A stretch of DNA of 64,000 nucleotides, from contig JAPOVK010000062.1 of NCBI GenBank assembly GCA_026708185.1, forward strand, positions 100,122-164,121, in the 5' to 3' direction. The position numbers and the translations under genes are program-made. The DNA is from Gammaproteobacteria bacterium (GTDB taxonomy: Bacteria; Pseudomonadota; Gammaproteobacteria; Pseudomonadales; Azotimanducaceae). Shown in pieces: positions 1-8,611 of the stretch. Positions within the stretch are counted from its first letter, which is position 1. Each line of letters starts with the position of its first letter. The notes under the pieces are model-generated. The model did not search any database and was not told where the DNA came from. It worked only from the letters and a program-made list of their open reading frames with translations.

Positions 1-2
1 GC

Positions 3-392
3 CCGTACATCGCCGGCCGCTGGCCGCTGCCTGGGAACCCGTCGTCGACCGAGAACAACGGCATCCTGCTCGACCTGCACAACAACCGCGGTGCCATGGC
101 CTACGGCATCGACGAGTTGCATGCCGAGAACCCGCTCGCGTGGCCGGGTTTCGCGACCGCGGACGACGTGCGCGGCCTGCCACCGGTGGTGGTCAGCGTC
201 AACGAGTGCGACCCGTTGCGCGACGAGGGCGTCAACTTCTACCGGCTGCTGCTCCGCGCGGGCGTCGCTGCGCAGTGCCGGCAGGTGATGGGGACGATCC
301 ACGGCACCGAGATCTTCCCGATGACGTGCCCGGAGATCAGCCGCGAGACCGCGCGCAGCCTCGCCGACTTCTGCCGCGGCAGCACGCGGTAG
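3..392 (+). CDS. Alpha/beta hydrolase fold-3 type esterase/lipase, C-terminal part
   Basis: Partial gene running in from the left edge; the first complete codon is at 3 and the TAG stop at 390-392. The visible 129 residues carry an ENNG segment, the catalytic-acid region (NECDPLRDEG) and the catalytic-histidine region (GTIHGTEIF), in the order expected for the C-terminal half of hormone-sensitive-lipase-like or acetyl-esterase-like hydrolases. The nucleophile elbow lies outside the window. Substrate is unknown. The next gene starts 19 bases later on the same strand. Confidence 0.75.
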   Translation, partial: PYIAGRWPLPGNPSSTENNGILLDLHNNRGAMAYGIDELHAENPLAWPGFATADDVRGLPPVVVSVNECDPLRDEGVNFYRLLLRAGVAAQCRQVMGTIHGTEIFPMTCPEISRETARSLADFCRGSTR

Positions 393-411
393 GGGGCTTC
401 CGGGGACGTCG

Positions 412-2133
412 ATGGCGGTCAGGGAACGCCTTGCGGAACTGGCGCTCGAACTGCCGGCCCCGATGCACATCCCGGGTCAGCGCTTCGAGCTTGTCCATGT
501 CTCGGGTGACCGCGCCACCATAGCCGGCCACTTGCCTCTGGCACCGGATGGCTCGATTGCGGGACCGCTCGGCAAGGTTGGTGCCGACGTCACCGCCGAC
601 GAGGCCTACCAGTCCGCGCGCCTGGTTGCGCTCGCGATGCTGGCCAGTCTCGAAGCGGCGGGGATCGACCTCGATCGCGTGGTGTGGCGCAAGGTCTTCG
701 GCATGGTCAATGCCGCCCCCGGCTTCAACGCGCTGCCCGGGGTGATCAACGGCTTCTCGGACGTCCTGCTCGAAGTCTTCGGCGAGCGGGGACGGCATTC
801 GCGATCCGCCATCGGGGTCGCCGAACTGCCGTTCGGTGCGTCCGTGGCGGTGGAGGCGGAGATCATGCTGATGCCGGCTGAGGCCGCGGTGGACGTCGCG
901 GCGCCGGTGTCGCCGCCAGCCACTCGGGAAACCCCGGCGCCGGCGGTGCGATCGGCGGATGATCCCGGGCTGCGCGCCCAGGACTATGCGGGCACCCAGG
1001 CGCTGTCCATTCCGGCCCAGGCGATCGTGCGATCCATCGACTCGCTGTCGTACCTGTTCTGGATCTCCATCGCGGGAACGGTGGTCGCGATCTTCCTGGC
1101 CGCACTCGCCAACCTCGAAGGGCCCGCGACGGGCTCCGTGCAGTTCGGCGAATACCTCATTCCATCAGGGGTGCTGCCCGTGGCCTGCCTGGTGTTCGCG
1201 ATGTTCGTGCTCTGGCTGACCGCGAACCGGCTGCGGATGCTCGACGACGCCTTGGCGGACGACGACCTCACATCGGGCATGGCGCGTGACATCTTCCGTC
1301 TCGACCCGCCGGTGCTGAACGTCTTCGACGCCGGTAGCTTGAAGCCCTTTGCCCTGCTGTCCGGGACGTCGGTGCTGCTTTGGATCTGGAGCCTGTTCCT
1401 GGGCAGCGCCTTGGGTCTCATCTTCTCCGCGACCGTCGCCCAGGGCGCGGCCCTGTCGGTAGACATGTTCGCTGAATTCCTGGCGTACGCTGCGTTCGCC
1501 CTGGTGATCATGTTCTATGGCGTTCGGCAAGTCGTTCCCGCATTGCGGCGGATACTTGAACGGCTCTACGGCGAGCGTTTGCGGATCGGCATCGTGAGGA
1601 TCGTCGTGGCGGCGGCGGTGGTCGTGGCCGGAGTCTTCGCGACCAATCCCGATCTCGCGCAGATCTTCATGCCGGACGACTGGCGTCGCGTGGGCCCGAC
1701 CCGCGCCAACGCAATCGACGGCGAGACCCTGCTCCTCGAGAACGGCGAAGTGGTTGTCGTGGTCGGTATCGATGCCTTGCGTCCGGGACAGACTTGCCTC
1801 GACGCTCGTGGCGAGGAGTACGCCTGTGGGCGTCAGGCGACGCAATACCTGCAGTCGCTGGTGCAGGACCGGAGCGTGCACTGCCTAGTGGCCTACCCGA
1901 ACCTCGGGCTGTGTGTGCCGCTGGGCGAGGCCGAACGGCCGCCGGCTGGGCAACGGGGCTACTTCGTCGAACACAGCTTGGCAGCGCGCATGGTGTCGTC
2001 CGGCTATGCCTTGGCGGAAGGCGATGGCCAGGTACTGCTCCACGACCTGCAAAACGAGGCGCAGCGCAAGCGGGTCGGCGCTTGGCAAGGGGCATTCGAG
2101 CCGCCAAGTCGGTGGGCGGCGGGGCAACGCTGA
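412..2133 (+). CDS. RidA-like domain fused to a membrane domain and a degenerate nuclease-like (SNase) domain
   Basis: A 573-residue protein in three parts. Residues 1-155 match the YjgF/RidA family (segments VNAAPGF, NGFSDVLLEVFGERG and RSAIGVAELPFGA, with Arg131 at the usual active-site arginine position). Residues about 210-410 contain five likely membrane segments (about 212-234, 250-270, 314-340, 352-372, 392-410). Residues about 430-565 resemble a thermonuclease fold (DGETL, GIDA, CGRQA, MVSSGYALA, W-G-F-P-W ending). The nuclease catalytic set looks lost: the arginine before GIDA is valine, the PE after GIDA is LR, and the second arginine is leucine. RidA proteins deaminate reactive enamines, but the role of this fusion is unknown. 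It starts 19 bases after the hydrolase gene. Confidence 0.7.
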   Translation: MAVRERLAELALELPAPMHIPGQRFELVHVSGDRATIAGHLPLAPDGSIAGPLGKVGADVTADEAYQSARLVALAMLASLEAAGIDLDRVVWRKVFGMVNAAPGFNALPGVINGFSDVLLEVFGERGRHSRSAIGVAELPFGASVAVEAEIMLMPAEAAVDVAAPVSPPATRETPAPAVRSADDPGLRAQDYAGTQALSIPAQAIVRSIDSLSYLFWISIAGTVVAIFLAALANLEGPATGSVQFGEYLIPSGVLPVACLVFAMFVLWLTANRLRMLDDALADDDLTSGMARDIFRLDPPVLNVFDAGSLKPFALLSGTSVLLWIWSLFLGSALGLIFSATVAQGAALSVDMFAEFLAYAAFALVIMFYGVRQVVPALRRILERLYGERLRIGIVRIVVAAAVVVAGVFATNPDLAQIFMPDDWRRVGPTRANAIDGETLLLENGEVVVVVGIDALRPGQTCLDARGEEYACGRQATQYLQSLVQDRSVHCLVAYPNLGLCVPLGEAERPPAGQRGYFVEHSLAARMVSSGYALAEGDGQVLLHDLQNEAQRKRVGAWQGAFEPPSRWAAGQR

Positions 2134-2149
2134 TTGGGCTCCGCGGGGT

Positions 2150-2179
2150 AATGCGTGGCGCATTCGAGCGCGAAGCGCT
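2150..2179. repeat. Tandem pair of short hairpins
   Basis: Two adjacent perfect hairpins: AATGCG / TGG / CGCATT at 2150-2164 and AGCGC / GAA / GCGCT at 2167-2179. The layout, two GC-rich stems with three-base loops, resembles the elements at 13537-13584 and 61476-61530, so this may be a diverged copy. It lies in the 256-base gap before the ABC transporter genes, where I see no other feature. Confidence 0.45.
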
Positions 2180-2389
2180 ACGCGACGACGGGTACGTTTC
2201 GCCAGCAGCCCGACGCGCTGGAGCCGCCACGCCTCGGCGTTGATTTCGCGGATCTCGGCATCAGCGGTTTCGCGCGCTTGGGTGACGGCGCCTTCACGTT
2301 TGGGTGCCTGGCGACGCCCACGGTAGCGCGACGGTCTGTCGGCGCGGGCGCTGCCAACCAGTAAGCCGAGTGACAAGAGGAGAGCCAGG

Positions 2390-4141
2390 ATGACGCGAGA
2401 TCGAGCCGTTTGCCGTAGGCCAGCCCTGGCGACCGCTCTGGGGGCGACTGTGCTCGCGGGCTGTGGTTCGGACAAGGTGGCAACGGACCAGTCCCTCGCC
2501 TCCGAAGCTGTCGAGAACCGGCACGTCAACATCCTGTACTGGCAGGCGGTGTCGACCATGAACCCGTACCTCTCCGGCGGCACGAAGGACGTCGAGGCGG
2601 CATCGCTCGTGATCGAGCCGCTGGCGAACTACGACGACAGAGGCGAGATGGTCCCGGTTCTGGCTGCCGAGATCCCGACAAGGGAAAACGGCGGTGTGGC
2701 CGACGACATGACGAGCATCACCTGGACGCTGAAGCGGGATGTCGTCTGGGCCGATGGCACACCGTTCACGGCGCGCGACGTCGTGTTCACGGGCGAGTAC
2801 TGTCTCCACAAAGAGATCGGCTGCAGCGCCGATGCGTCATTCACCGACGTACAGAACTTCGAAGCGCTCGACGACCATACGGTGCGGTTGACGTTCAGCG
2901 TGGCCAAACCGGTCCCGTACGGTCCGTTCGTGGGCGCCATCACGCCGATCATCCAGTACGAACAGTTCAAGGACTGCACCGGCATCAGGGCGCCCGAGTG
3001 CACCGCGGAGAACTTCCGCCCGGTTGGCACCGGGCCGTTCAAGGTCGACGAGTTCCGCGCCAACGACGTGGTCAGTTTCTCAGCCAACGAGCTCTTCCGA
3101 GAGCCGGGCAAGCCGTGGATGAAGACCGTGACGTTGAAAGGCGGTGGCGACGCCGCGTCGTCGGCACGGGCGGTGCTCGAGACCGGCGAGTACGACTACG
3201 CGTGGAACCTGCAGGTCGAGCCGGAGATCCTCGATAGGATGCTGGCCGCCGGAAAGGGCGAAGTCGTCATGGGGTTCGGCACCAACGTGGAACGGTTGGT
3301 GGTCAACCAGACAAATGCGGATGCGGGCTTTGGGCCGGAGCGGCGTTCGCTGCTCCTCGAAGGCACCAATCCGCATCCATTCCTCGCCGACCCGGTAGTC
3401 CGCCGGGCGTTGTCGCTGGCCATCGACCGGCGCTTGCTGGTCGAGGCCGGCTACGGTCCTTCCGGGCGCGTGACCTGCAACATCGTCCCGGCGCCGCCGA
3501 GCTACGCGTCAACGGCCAACGAGGGTTGTCGAAAGCCCGACGCCGACGAGGCCAACCGGATCCTCGACGAGGCGGGTTGGGTTCCGGGTGCCGATGGCGT
3601 GCGGTCGAAGGGCGGAATACGGCTGTCGATCCTCTACCAGACCTCGACCAATTCGGTCCGCCAAGGCACCCAGGCACTCGTCAAGCAGATGTGGCAGCAG
3701 ATCGGCGTCCAAACCGAACTGCGCAACATCGACGGCGGCGTCTACTTCGGCTCCGACCCGGCGAGCCCAGACACGTTTCAGAAGTTCTACGCCGATGTGC
3801 AGATGTACACCAGCAACTTCCAGAGCGCCGACCCCGAGTTCTACATGGCAGCGTGGGTCTGCGAGGAGGCCCCGGGTCCGGACAACCAGTGGCTCGGGAC
3901 CAACGTGTCGCGGGGCTGCTCCGCCGAATTCGACGGCCTGGCGGAACGCCTGGCCGCGACCCCCTACGGCGACGAACGGTTCGAAATCGCGAAGCGCATG
4001 AACGACATCGTGGTCCAGAACCACTTCCTGATCCCATTGGTCTGGCGGGCGTCGACTTCCGCGCGTTCCAAGTCCTTGAAGGGCGTACGCATGAATCCTT
4101 GGGACTCGGAACTCTGGAACATCGAGGATTGGCATCGCTGA
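2390..4141 (+). CDS. ABC transporter substrate-binding lipoprotein, peptide/nickel (family 5) type
   Basis: A 583-residue periplasmic solute-binding lipoprotein. The N-terminus has a signal peptide ending in the lipobox LAGC, followed by the family-5 pattern: WTLKRDVVWADGTPFTARDVVFT, then RPVGTGPFKVDEF, then VRRALSLAIDRRLL. The ATG is preceded by a clear GGAG ribosome site (2379-2384). The ligand, whether di/oligopeptide or another small molecule, cannot be told from sequence alone. The two permease genes follow at 33 bases and then 0 bases, so all three should be one operon. Confidence 0.9.
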   Translation: MTRDRAVCRRPALATALGATVLAGCGSDKVATDQSLASEAVENRHVNILYWQAVSTMNPYLSGGTKDVEAASLVIEPLANYDDRGEMVPVLAAEIPTRENGGVADDMTSITWTLKRDVVWADGTPFTARDVVFTGEYCLHKEIGCSADASFTDVQNFEALDDHTVRLTFSVAKPVPYGPFVGAITPIIQYEQFKDCTGIRAPECTAENFRPVGTGPFKVDEFRANDVVSFSANELFREPGKPWMKTVTLKGGGDAASSARAVLETGEYDYAWNLQVEPEILDRMLAAGKGEVVMGFGTNVERLVVNQTNADAGFGPERRSLLLEGTNPHPFLADPVVRRALSLAIDRRLLVEAGYGPSGRVTCNIVPAPPSYASTANEGCRKPDADEANRILDEAGWVPGADGVRSKGGIRLSILYQTSTNSVRQGTQALVKQMWQQIGVQTELRNIDGGVYFGSDPASPDTFQKFYADVQMYTSNFQSADPEFYMAAWVCEEAPGPDNQWLGTNVSRGCSAEFDGLAERLAATPYGDERFEIAKRMNDIVVQNHFLIPLVWRASTSARSKSLKGVRMNPWDSELWNIEDWHR

Positions 4142-4173
4142 ACCGTGCGCGCTGAAACACACGAGGTAGAGCC

Positions 4174-5187
4174 GTGATCCGCTACATCACGCGGCGCCTC
4201 TTGTTTGCCGTGCCGACGCTCATCGCGATCAGTTTCACGATCTTCGCCTTGCTCGACCTGGCACCCAGCGACCCGACGGGACAGTTGCCGCTCACCATTC
4301 CCCCGGAAGTCCGGGCGCAAATCCGCGAATCGTTGGGACTCGACGAACCGTTCCCCGTCCGCTACGCGAAGTGGATGAGGCAGTTCTTTGTGAACGAGCC
4401 GTTGAACCTGATCGAGCGGGCCTTCGATGTCGAGATCGGCGACTCCGATTCGCGCACCCGTGTGATCTCGTACGCGACGCGGAGTCCCGTCGTGGACATC
4501 ATCGCCGAGCGGATCCCACAGACGTTGTGGGTCATTGGCCTGTCCTACGTCGTGGGCATCTTGGTCGCGCTGCCCATTGGCATCGTGTCGGCATACCGGC
4601 AGTACTCGTGGTTCGACCAGGTGGGCACGTTCGTGTCGATGGTGGGCTTTTCCGTGCCGACCTTCTTCACCGGGCTGCTTGCGATCATCGTGTTTAGCGT
4701 GATGCTGGAATGGCTGCCGTCGATCTACGACACCACCCACCGGGTCACCGATCTCGGGAGCTTCTGGGTCCAGATCAAGCAGATCTTCATGCCCGTGATG
4801 GTGCTCGCGTTCTACAACGCGGCGCAGCTCGCCCGCTTCATGCGATCGTCCGTGCTCGACAACCTGAATCTGGACTACGTGCGCACGGCGCGCGCCAAGG
4901 GCATGCGGGAGCGGACCGTGCTGCTCGTACACGTTCTGCGCAACAGCATGATCCCGGTGGTGACGATGATCGCCCTGGGTGTCCCAACCATCTTCGGCGG
5001 CGCGATCATCACCGAGCAGATCTTTCGCGTGAACGGCTTGGGCCAACTGCTGATCGTCGCCATCCAGGGGGCTGACATCCCGATGGTGCAGACACTCACG
5101 TTCCTGTTCGCCGTGCTGATCGTCGGCTTCAACCTCGTCGCCGACGTGATCTACGGCATCCTCGACCCGCGCATCCGGTACGACTAG
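4174..5187 (+). CDS. ABC transporter permease, DppB/OppB family
   Basis: A 337-residue inner-membrane permease starting at GTG. It has the N-terminal motif MIRYITRRLL, the LGLD loop, and the cytoplasmic coupling helix (EAA-like loop) around YVRTARAKGMRERTVLLVHVLRN, all typical of the DppB/OppB subunit. It ends with the usual LDPRIRYD. It forms a heterodimeric channel with the next gene product, which starts directly after the stop codon. Confidence 0.92.
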   Translation: MIRYITRRLLFAVPTLIAISFTIFALLDLAPSDPTGQLPLTIPPEVRAQIRESLGLDEPFPVRYAKWMRQFFVNEPLNLIERAFDVEIGDSDSRTRVISYATRSPVVDIIAERIPQTLWVIGLSYVVGILVALPIGIVSAYRQYSWFDQVGTFVSMVGFSVPTFFTGLLAIIVFSVMLEWLPSIYDTTHRVTDLGSFWVQIKQIFMPVMVLAFYNAAQLARFMRSSVLDNLNLDYVRTARAKGMRERTVLLVHVLRNSMIPVVTMIALGVPTIFGGAIITEQIFRVNGLGQLLIVAIQGADIPMVQTLTFLFAVLIVGFNLVADVIYGILDPRIRYD

Positions 5188-6096
5188 ATGGCCGAGCACC
5201 ACGACGGCCCGGCGCAGGAGTACCGCCCGCCTTGGATGGATGTGTGGCTGGCGTTCCGCAAACACACCGGTGCCTTGGTCGGTGTCGGCGTTTTCTCGTT
5301 CATGGTGCTGGCCGTACTCGTCGGCCCGGTCCTGCACGGGATCGATCCCCAGTACCTCGACATCGCGGCCCGAAATGCCGGCGTGTCGTGGACACACCCC
5401 CTTGGCACGGACAACCTAGGGCGCGATGTGCTCGCACAGATGTTGGCGGGAGGACGCGTTTCGCTCGCCGTTGGCTTCACGGCGATGTTGCTGTCGCTGG
5501 TGTTCGGCACTGCGGTGGGCGTCCTGGCCGGCTACTTCAAGCGTGCGGACGGTTTCTTGATGCGCACCACCGACCTGTTTCTCGCGCTGCCGTTGCTGCC
5601 CCTGTTGCTGGTCATCATCATGCTGTTCCGAGACACGCTGCGCCTCGCGTTCGGACCCGAGACGGGCATCTTCCTGCTCATCGTGTTCGTGATCGGCATC
5701 ACCAGTTGGATGCAGACCGCCCGGATCGTGCGCGGCGAGGTGTTGGCCATCAAGGAGCGCGAGTTCGTCACCGCGGCGCGCGGCATCGGTTCGCGCGAAC
5801 GGCGGATCATCGTCCGCCATGTGCTGCCGAACGTCATGAGTCCGATCATGGTGTCAGCGACGCTGGGTATCGCCAACGCGATCATCACGGAGTCGGCGTT
5901 GTCGTTCCTTGGCCTCGGATTCCCGCCGGATTTCCCGACTTGGGGCCGCCTGCTGTTCGACGGCGCGAACTTCATTTCCATAACGCCGGCGCGGGTCATC
6001 TGGCCGGGGCTGGCGATCTCGCTCACCGTGCTGTCGGTCAACTACATCGGCGACGGCTTGCGCGATGCTCTGGATCCCCGGCTGCGGGGAACCTGA
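5188..6096 (+). CDS. ABC transporter permease, DppC/OppC family
   Basis: A 302-residue permease partner of the preceding gene. Landmarks are the early HPLGTDNLGRDVLAQMLAGGR segment, the coupling loop VTAARGIGSRERRIIVRHVLPN, and the C-terminal GDGLRDALDPRLRGT. The ATG directly follows the upstream TAG, which suggests translational coupling. No dppD/dppF-like ATPase gene follows; the next gene is on the other strand, so the importer must borrow ATPases encoded elsewhere. Confidence 0.92.
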   Translation: MAEHHDGPAQEYRPPWMDVWLAFRKHTGALVGVGVFSFMVLAVLVGPVLHGIDPQYLDIAARNAGVSWTHPLGTDNLGRDVLAQMLAGGRVSLAVGFTAMLLSLVFGTAVGVLAGYFKRADGFLMRTTDLFLALPLLPLLLVIIMLFRDTLRLAFGPETGIFLLIVFVIGITSWMQTARIVRGEVLAIKEREFVTAARGIGSRERRIIVRHVLPNVMSPIMVSATLGIANAIITESALSFLGLGFPPDFPTWGRLLFDGANFISITPARVIWPGLAISLTVLSVNYIGDGLRDALDPRLRGT

Positions 6097-6120
6097 TGCC
6101 ATCCGAGATTCCAACGAGGC

Positions 6121-6156
6121 CTAGTCGGCCGCGTCGGGGCAAGGCGACGCGCCTAG
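6121..6156. repeat. REP-like palindrome with CTAG head; supplies a stop codon
   Basis: On the minus strand the 14-mer CTAGGCGCGTCGCC (6156 to 6143) is followed by a hairpin with arms CGCGTCG / CGACGCG and then a second CTAG at 6121-6124. The identical 14-mer recurs at 57168-57181 and 60120-60133. The TAG of the head is the stop codon of the dioxygenase gene on the minus strand. It probably also ends transcription from both sides. Confidence 0.7.
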
Positions 6157-7151
6157 ACTGCCCAGTTGTGCCAGATGTTGTCCTCGGTGGCGGGCACGTC
6201 TTCGCGGAAGTTCCGCGTGTCCACCCACCACTGGAACTTCTCGCCCGGACCGTATTCGTCGTCGTCAAAGTAGGTGAGCCCCGCACGTTCGAAGTCGCAA
6301 GGCACGATCAGGCGCACCCGTGGATCATCGCCCTCGGCCGAGTAGTTGACGCCGGCCGAGTGCAGCGTACGCGGGTGCCAGAACACGACGTCGCCGGCAT
6401 CGCCCGGGAATTCGACCGGTGTGATGTCGCGGAGCACGGCATCGCGGGCGGTCCTGAAACCCTCGCCCTTGTCGGCTGACATGATGCCGCCGTGCAAGGT
6501 GTCCCAGTGCGGGTGGAGGCGCAGATGTGACCCAGGCCAGAGCGTGAACGCGCCGCACCTGGGCGGCACTTCGTGGACCAGCACCATGGCGGACAACTGG
6601 GCGGCCATGTAGTCCGCATGGGGACCGAGTCGGCCAGGCGCCGCTGGATGCTTCGGAAAGACCGCGTAGATGCCCCGGACGCGGCGCGGCGGCTTGATCG
6701 GTGCGCCGAGGAACGCTTGCGCCACCGCCAGCACGTTCGGATGGTTGGCGATGGCCTCGACGAGGAAAGGCTCCGTGCCGATGCCGGAGGGGCCCGGCGA
6801 GCGCATCTTCCAGTTGGTGTGGATGAGCCGGCCGACGCGTGCCACATCGTCGTCGGTCCATTGCTCCTCCGCGGCATCAAGCCAGGTTTGCGGCTCGTTG
6901 CGGCGGAGGATGTTGCGGGGGACGTGCGCCCAAAGGTGATCGGCGACCTTCCGGAACGCGCGACTGTCGTGGATGAGGCCGCGTTTGACGATGAACCCCT
7001 GGCTCTTGAAGTGCTCGATTTCGCCGGCGTTCAAGGCCGTGCCCGGCGTGAAGCAGCCCGGGTCTTCGAACGGGACCGGTTCCCGCACCACCACGTCGTC
7101 CGCGGTCGGCTGTCCGGTCAGGTGGCCTTTGGCGTACTCGGTGTATTCCAT
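6153..7151 (-). CDS. Phytanoyl-CoA dioxygenase (PhyH) family protein
   Basis: A 332-residue Fe(II)/2-oxoglutarate oxygenase. The metal-binding H-x-D is seen as GPHADY. The distal histidine is in HPRTLHSAGVNY, and the 2-oxoglutarate-binding arginine is in the following RVRLIVP. The ATG at 7151 was chosen over longer open frames because a GGAGGG ribosome site lies nine bases upstream. The gene overlaps the 3' end of the thioesterase gene by 34 bases, so the two are probably cotranscribed. The substrate is not predictable; PhyH proteins hydroxylate many small molecules. The stop codon lies in a REP-like repeat. Confidence 0.88.
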   Translation of the reverse strand: MEYTEYAKGHLTGQPTADDVVVREPVPFEDPGCFTPGTALNAGEIEHFKSQGFIVKRGLIHDSRAFRKVADHLWAHVPRNILRRNEPQTWLDAAEEQWTDDDVARVGRLIHTNWKMRSPGPSGIGTEPFLVEAIANHPNVLAVAQAFLGAPIKPPRRVRGIYAVFPKHPAAPGRLGPHADYMAAQLSAMVLVHEVPPRCGAFTLWPGSHLRLHPHWDTLHGGIMSADKGEGFRTARDAVLRDITPVEFPGDAGDVVFWHPRTLHSAGVNYSAEGDDPRVRLIVPCDFERAGLTYFDDDEYGPGEKFQWWVDTRNFREDVPATEDNIWHNWAV

Positions 7152-7972
7152 CGCATCAATCCCTCCTGCAGGCAGGTCGCGACCAGCCCACCGTCGCGAG
7201 TATAAATCCGCCCGCGTGCCAGGCCGCGGCCGCCGCCCGTGGCCTCGACGTCCAGCACGAAGAGCAGCCACTGGTCGGCCCGCGCGGCACGGTGGAACCA
7301 CATGGCGTGATCGAGGCTGGTCCCCTCGAAGTCCCGGTCCTGCCAGCGCAGACCGAGCGGCAGCAGGATCGGATCGACCAGCGTGCTGTCGGACAGGTAG
7401 GCGATGGCCACCTGGTGCAGGTTCGGCGAGTCGGGCAGCGTCTCGTTGATGCGCATCCACATCAACTGCGTTTCGGTCACGGGTTCGCCGCGGGGGGCGC
7501 GGGGCGGGTTGATGTAGCGGATGTCGATGGCCCGAAGAGTGTTGCTCAAGACCTCCGCGCCAGTCTCGGCGGTTGAAAACTCGTCGTAGGTGTACGACAC
7601 GGTCTCCGGCGCTGGGACTTCGGGCATAGGGGAGCGCGTGTATTCCGGCGTGTCATCGGGTACCTGGAACGACGCGATGAGCCGAAAAAGCTCCTTGTCC
7701 CGCTGCGCCGCGGTGACCTCGCGCCAGGAGAACGACCGCCCGTCGCGGATGGGGGTGACCACGAGATGCACGTCGAGGTCGACGTCGCCGGGACGCAGGA
7801 AGTAGCCGTGCAGGGAGTGCAAGGCCCGGTCGGCGGTGACGCTCAACTGCGCGGCCGCCAGGCACTGGCCAAGGAACTGGCCCCCGAACATCCGCTCGCC
7901 CTTTTCGAGGGCTGGCGGCGCGGTGAATCGCCCATCGCCGACGGGTTCGAGCGTGACGAGGTCGGCAAACAT
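7118..7972 (-). CDS. tesB: Acyl-CoA thioesterase II (TesB-like)
   Basis: A 284-residue double-hotdog thioesterase that releases fatty acids from CoA. It shows the N-terminal RMFGGQFLGQCLAAA block, the HSLHGYFLRPG block, and the C-terminal SLDHAMWFHR with the catalytic aspartate, as in TesB. The length fits TesB (about 286). The ATG at 7972 gives the usual short N-terminus; a TTG at 8023 would add 17 residues. No strong ribosome site decides between them. It precedes and overlaps the PhyH gene. Confidence 0.88.
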   Translation of the reverse strand: MFADLVTLEPVGDGRFTAPPALEKGERMFGGQFLGQCLAAAQLSVTADRALHSLHGYFLRPGDVDLDVHLVVTPIRDGRSFSWREVTAAQRDKELFRLIASFQVPDDTPEYTRSPMPEVPAPETVSYTYDEFSTAETGAEVLSNTLRAIDIRYINPPRAPRGEPVTETQLMWMRINETLPDSPNLHQVAIAYLSDSTLVDPILLPLGLRWQDRDFEGTSLDHAMWFHRAARADQWLLFVLDVEATGGGRGLARGRIYTRDGGLVATCLQEGLMRWNTPSTPKAT

Positions 7973-8060
7973 GCGTGCATCCAAGGTCGAAGGTCGCGAG
8001 TTTGCGTGCTCGCCGGTGTGCAAGCAAGCGTCCGGAGGCGTTGGCGCACGTTGGACGCGC

Positions 8061-8074
8061 GTACACAGGTGTAC
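8061..8074. promoter_or_regulatory. Inverted repeat, possible repressor operator
   Basis: GTACAC and GTGTAC flank a two-base centre, a perfect 6-bp inverted repeat. It sits in the divergent region between the thioesterase gene and the small membrane protein gene, next to an AT-rich stretch (8071-8100). The size and spacing would suit a TetR/GntR-type dimer site, but no regulator gene is adjacent. Confidence 0.3.
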
Positions 8075-8113
8075 TAACTAATTGAGTTTAATGAAAAAAT
8101 CTGAGGATGTCGT

Positions 8114-8142
8114 TTGCAGGCCGCCGCGCCTCCTGCTATGGT
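8114..8142 (+). promoter_or_regulatory. Candidate sigma-70-like promoter
   Basis: TTGCAG (8114-8119) and TATGGT (8137-8142) are separated by 17 bases and lie 48 bases upstream of the ATG at 8191. The same TATGGT hexamer occurs shortly upstream of the starts at 10077 and 40655. Support is only this weak consensus match. Confidence 0.3.
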
Positions 8143-8190
8143 CATGCAGACCAGCCAGCCGCCGCGGCGAGCAGTTGCAGGCAAGTAGCC

Positions 8191-8589
8191 ATGGCATCCG
8201 AACTAGAACGCATCGCTTCTCTCGAGACGAACTACGAGCATGTCGACAAGACGCTGACCGCGATCGGTCGGACGCTCGAAGCGATCCGGGCCGAGATCGG
8301 TGAGCTTCGCTCGGAGGTCGACGGCGTCCGCCAGATGGTCCACACCGAAATCGGTCGGGTGCGTACGGACCTAGGCGGCAGACTCGACGACATCGTGCTG
8401 CGTATGGCCGAGGACAAGACCGCAGGCAGCGAGACGAAGCTCAAGGTGGCGCTCAAGGTCATCGGCTGGTTGGTCGGCGTCGTGACCACCGTGCTTGGCA
8501 CCGTGATCGGCGGCCTCTTCTTGTTTGCCCGTTTCCTCCTACCGAAGCTGGCGAGCGCGGTGCAGGACGCGGCGTCCACCATCACTTAG
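8191..8589 (+). CDS. Small coiled-coil protein with C-terminal membrane segment
   Basis: A 132-residue protein of unknown function. Residues 1-85 are a charged heptad-like helix (LEAIRAEIGELRSEVDGVRQM). Residues about 93-118 form a hydrophobic membrane segment (VIGWLVGVVTTVLGTVIGG) followed by a short tail. The layout resembles the longer protein encoded at 44149-44715: a coiled coil that is membrane-anchored at its C-terminus. The ATG at 8191 was preferred to the upstream frame extension because the coiled coil begins immediately after it. Confidence 0.7.
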   Translation: MASELERIASLETNYEHVDKTLTAIGRTLEAIRAEIGELRSEVDGVRQMVHTEIGRVRTDLGGRLDDIVLRMAEDKTAGSETKLKVALKVIGWLVGVVTTVLGTVIGGLFLFARFLLPKLASAVQDAASTIT

Positions 8590-8611
8590 CCTCGAGTGGC
8601 CGCGCCAAAGG

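Noticed and set aside
3964..5397. 477-codon minus-strand frame opposite the ABC permease genes
   Set aside because: Low-complexity Arg/His/Asp composition and full overlap with two clear permeases.
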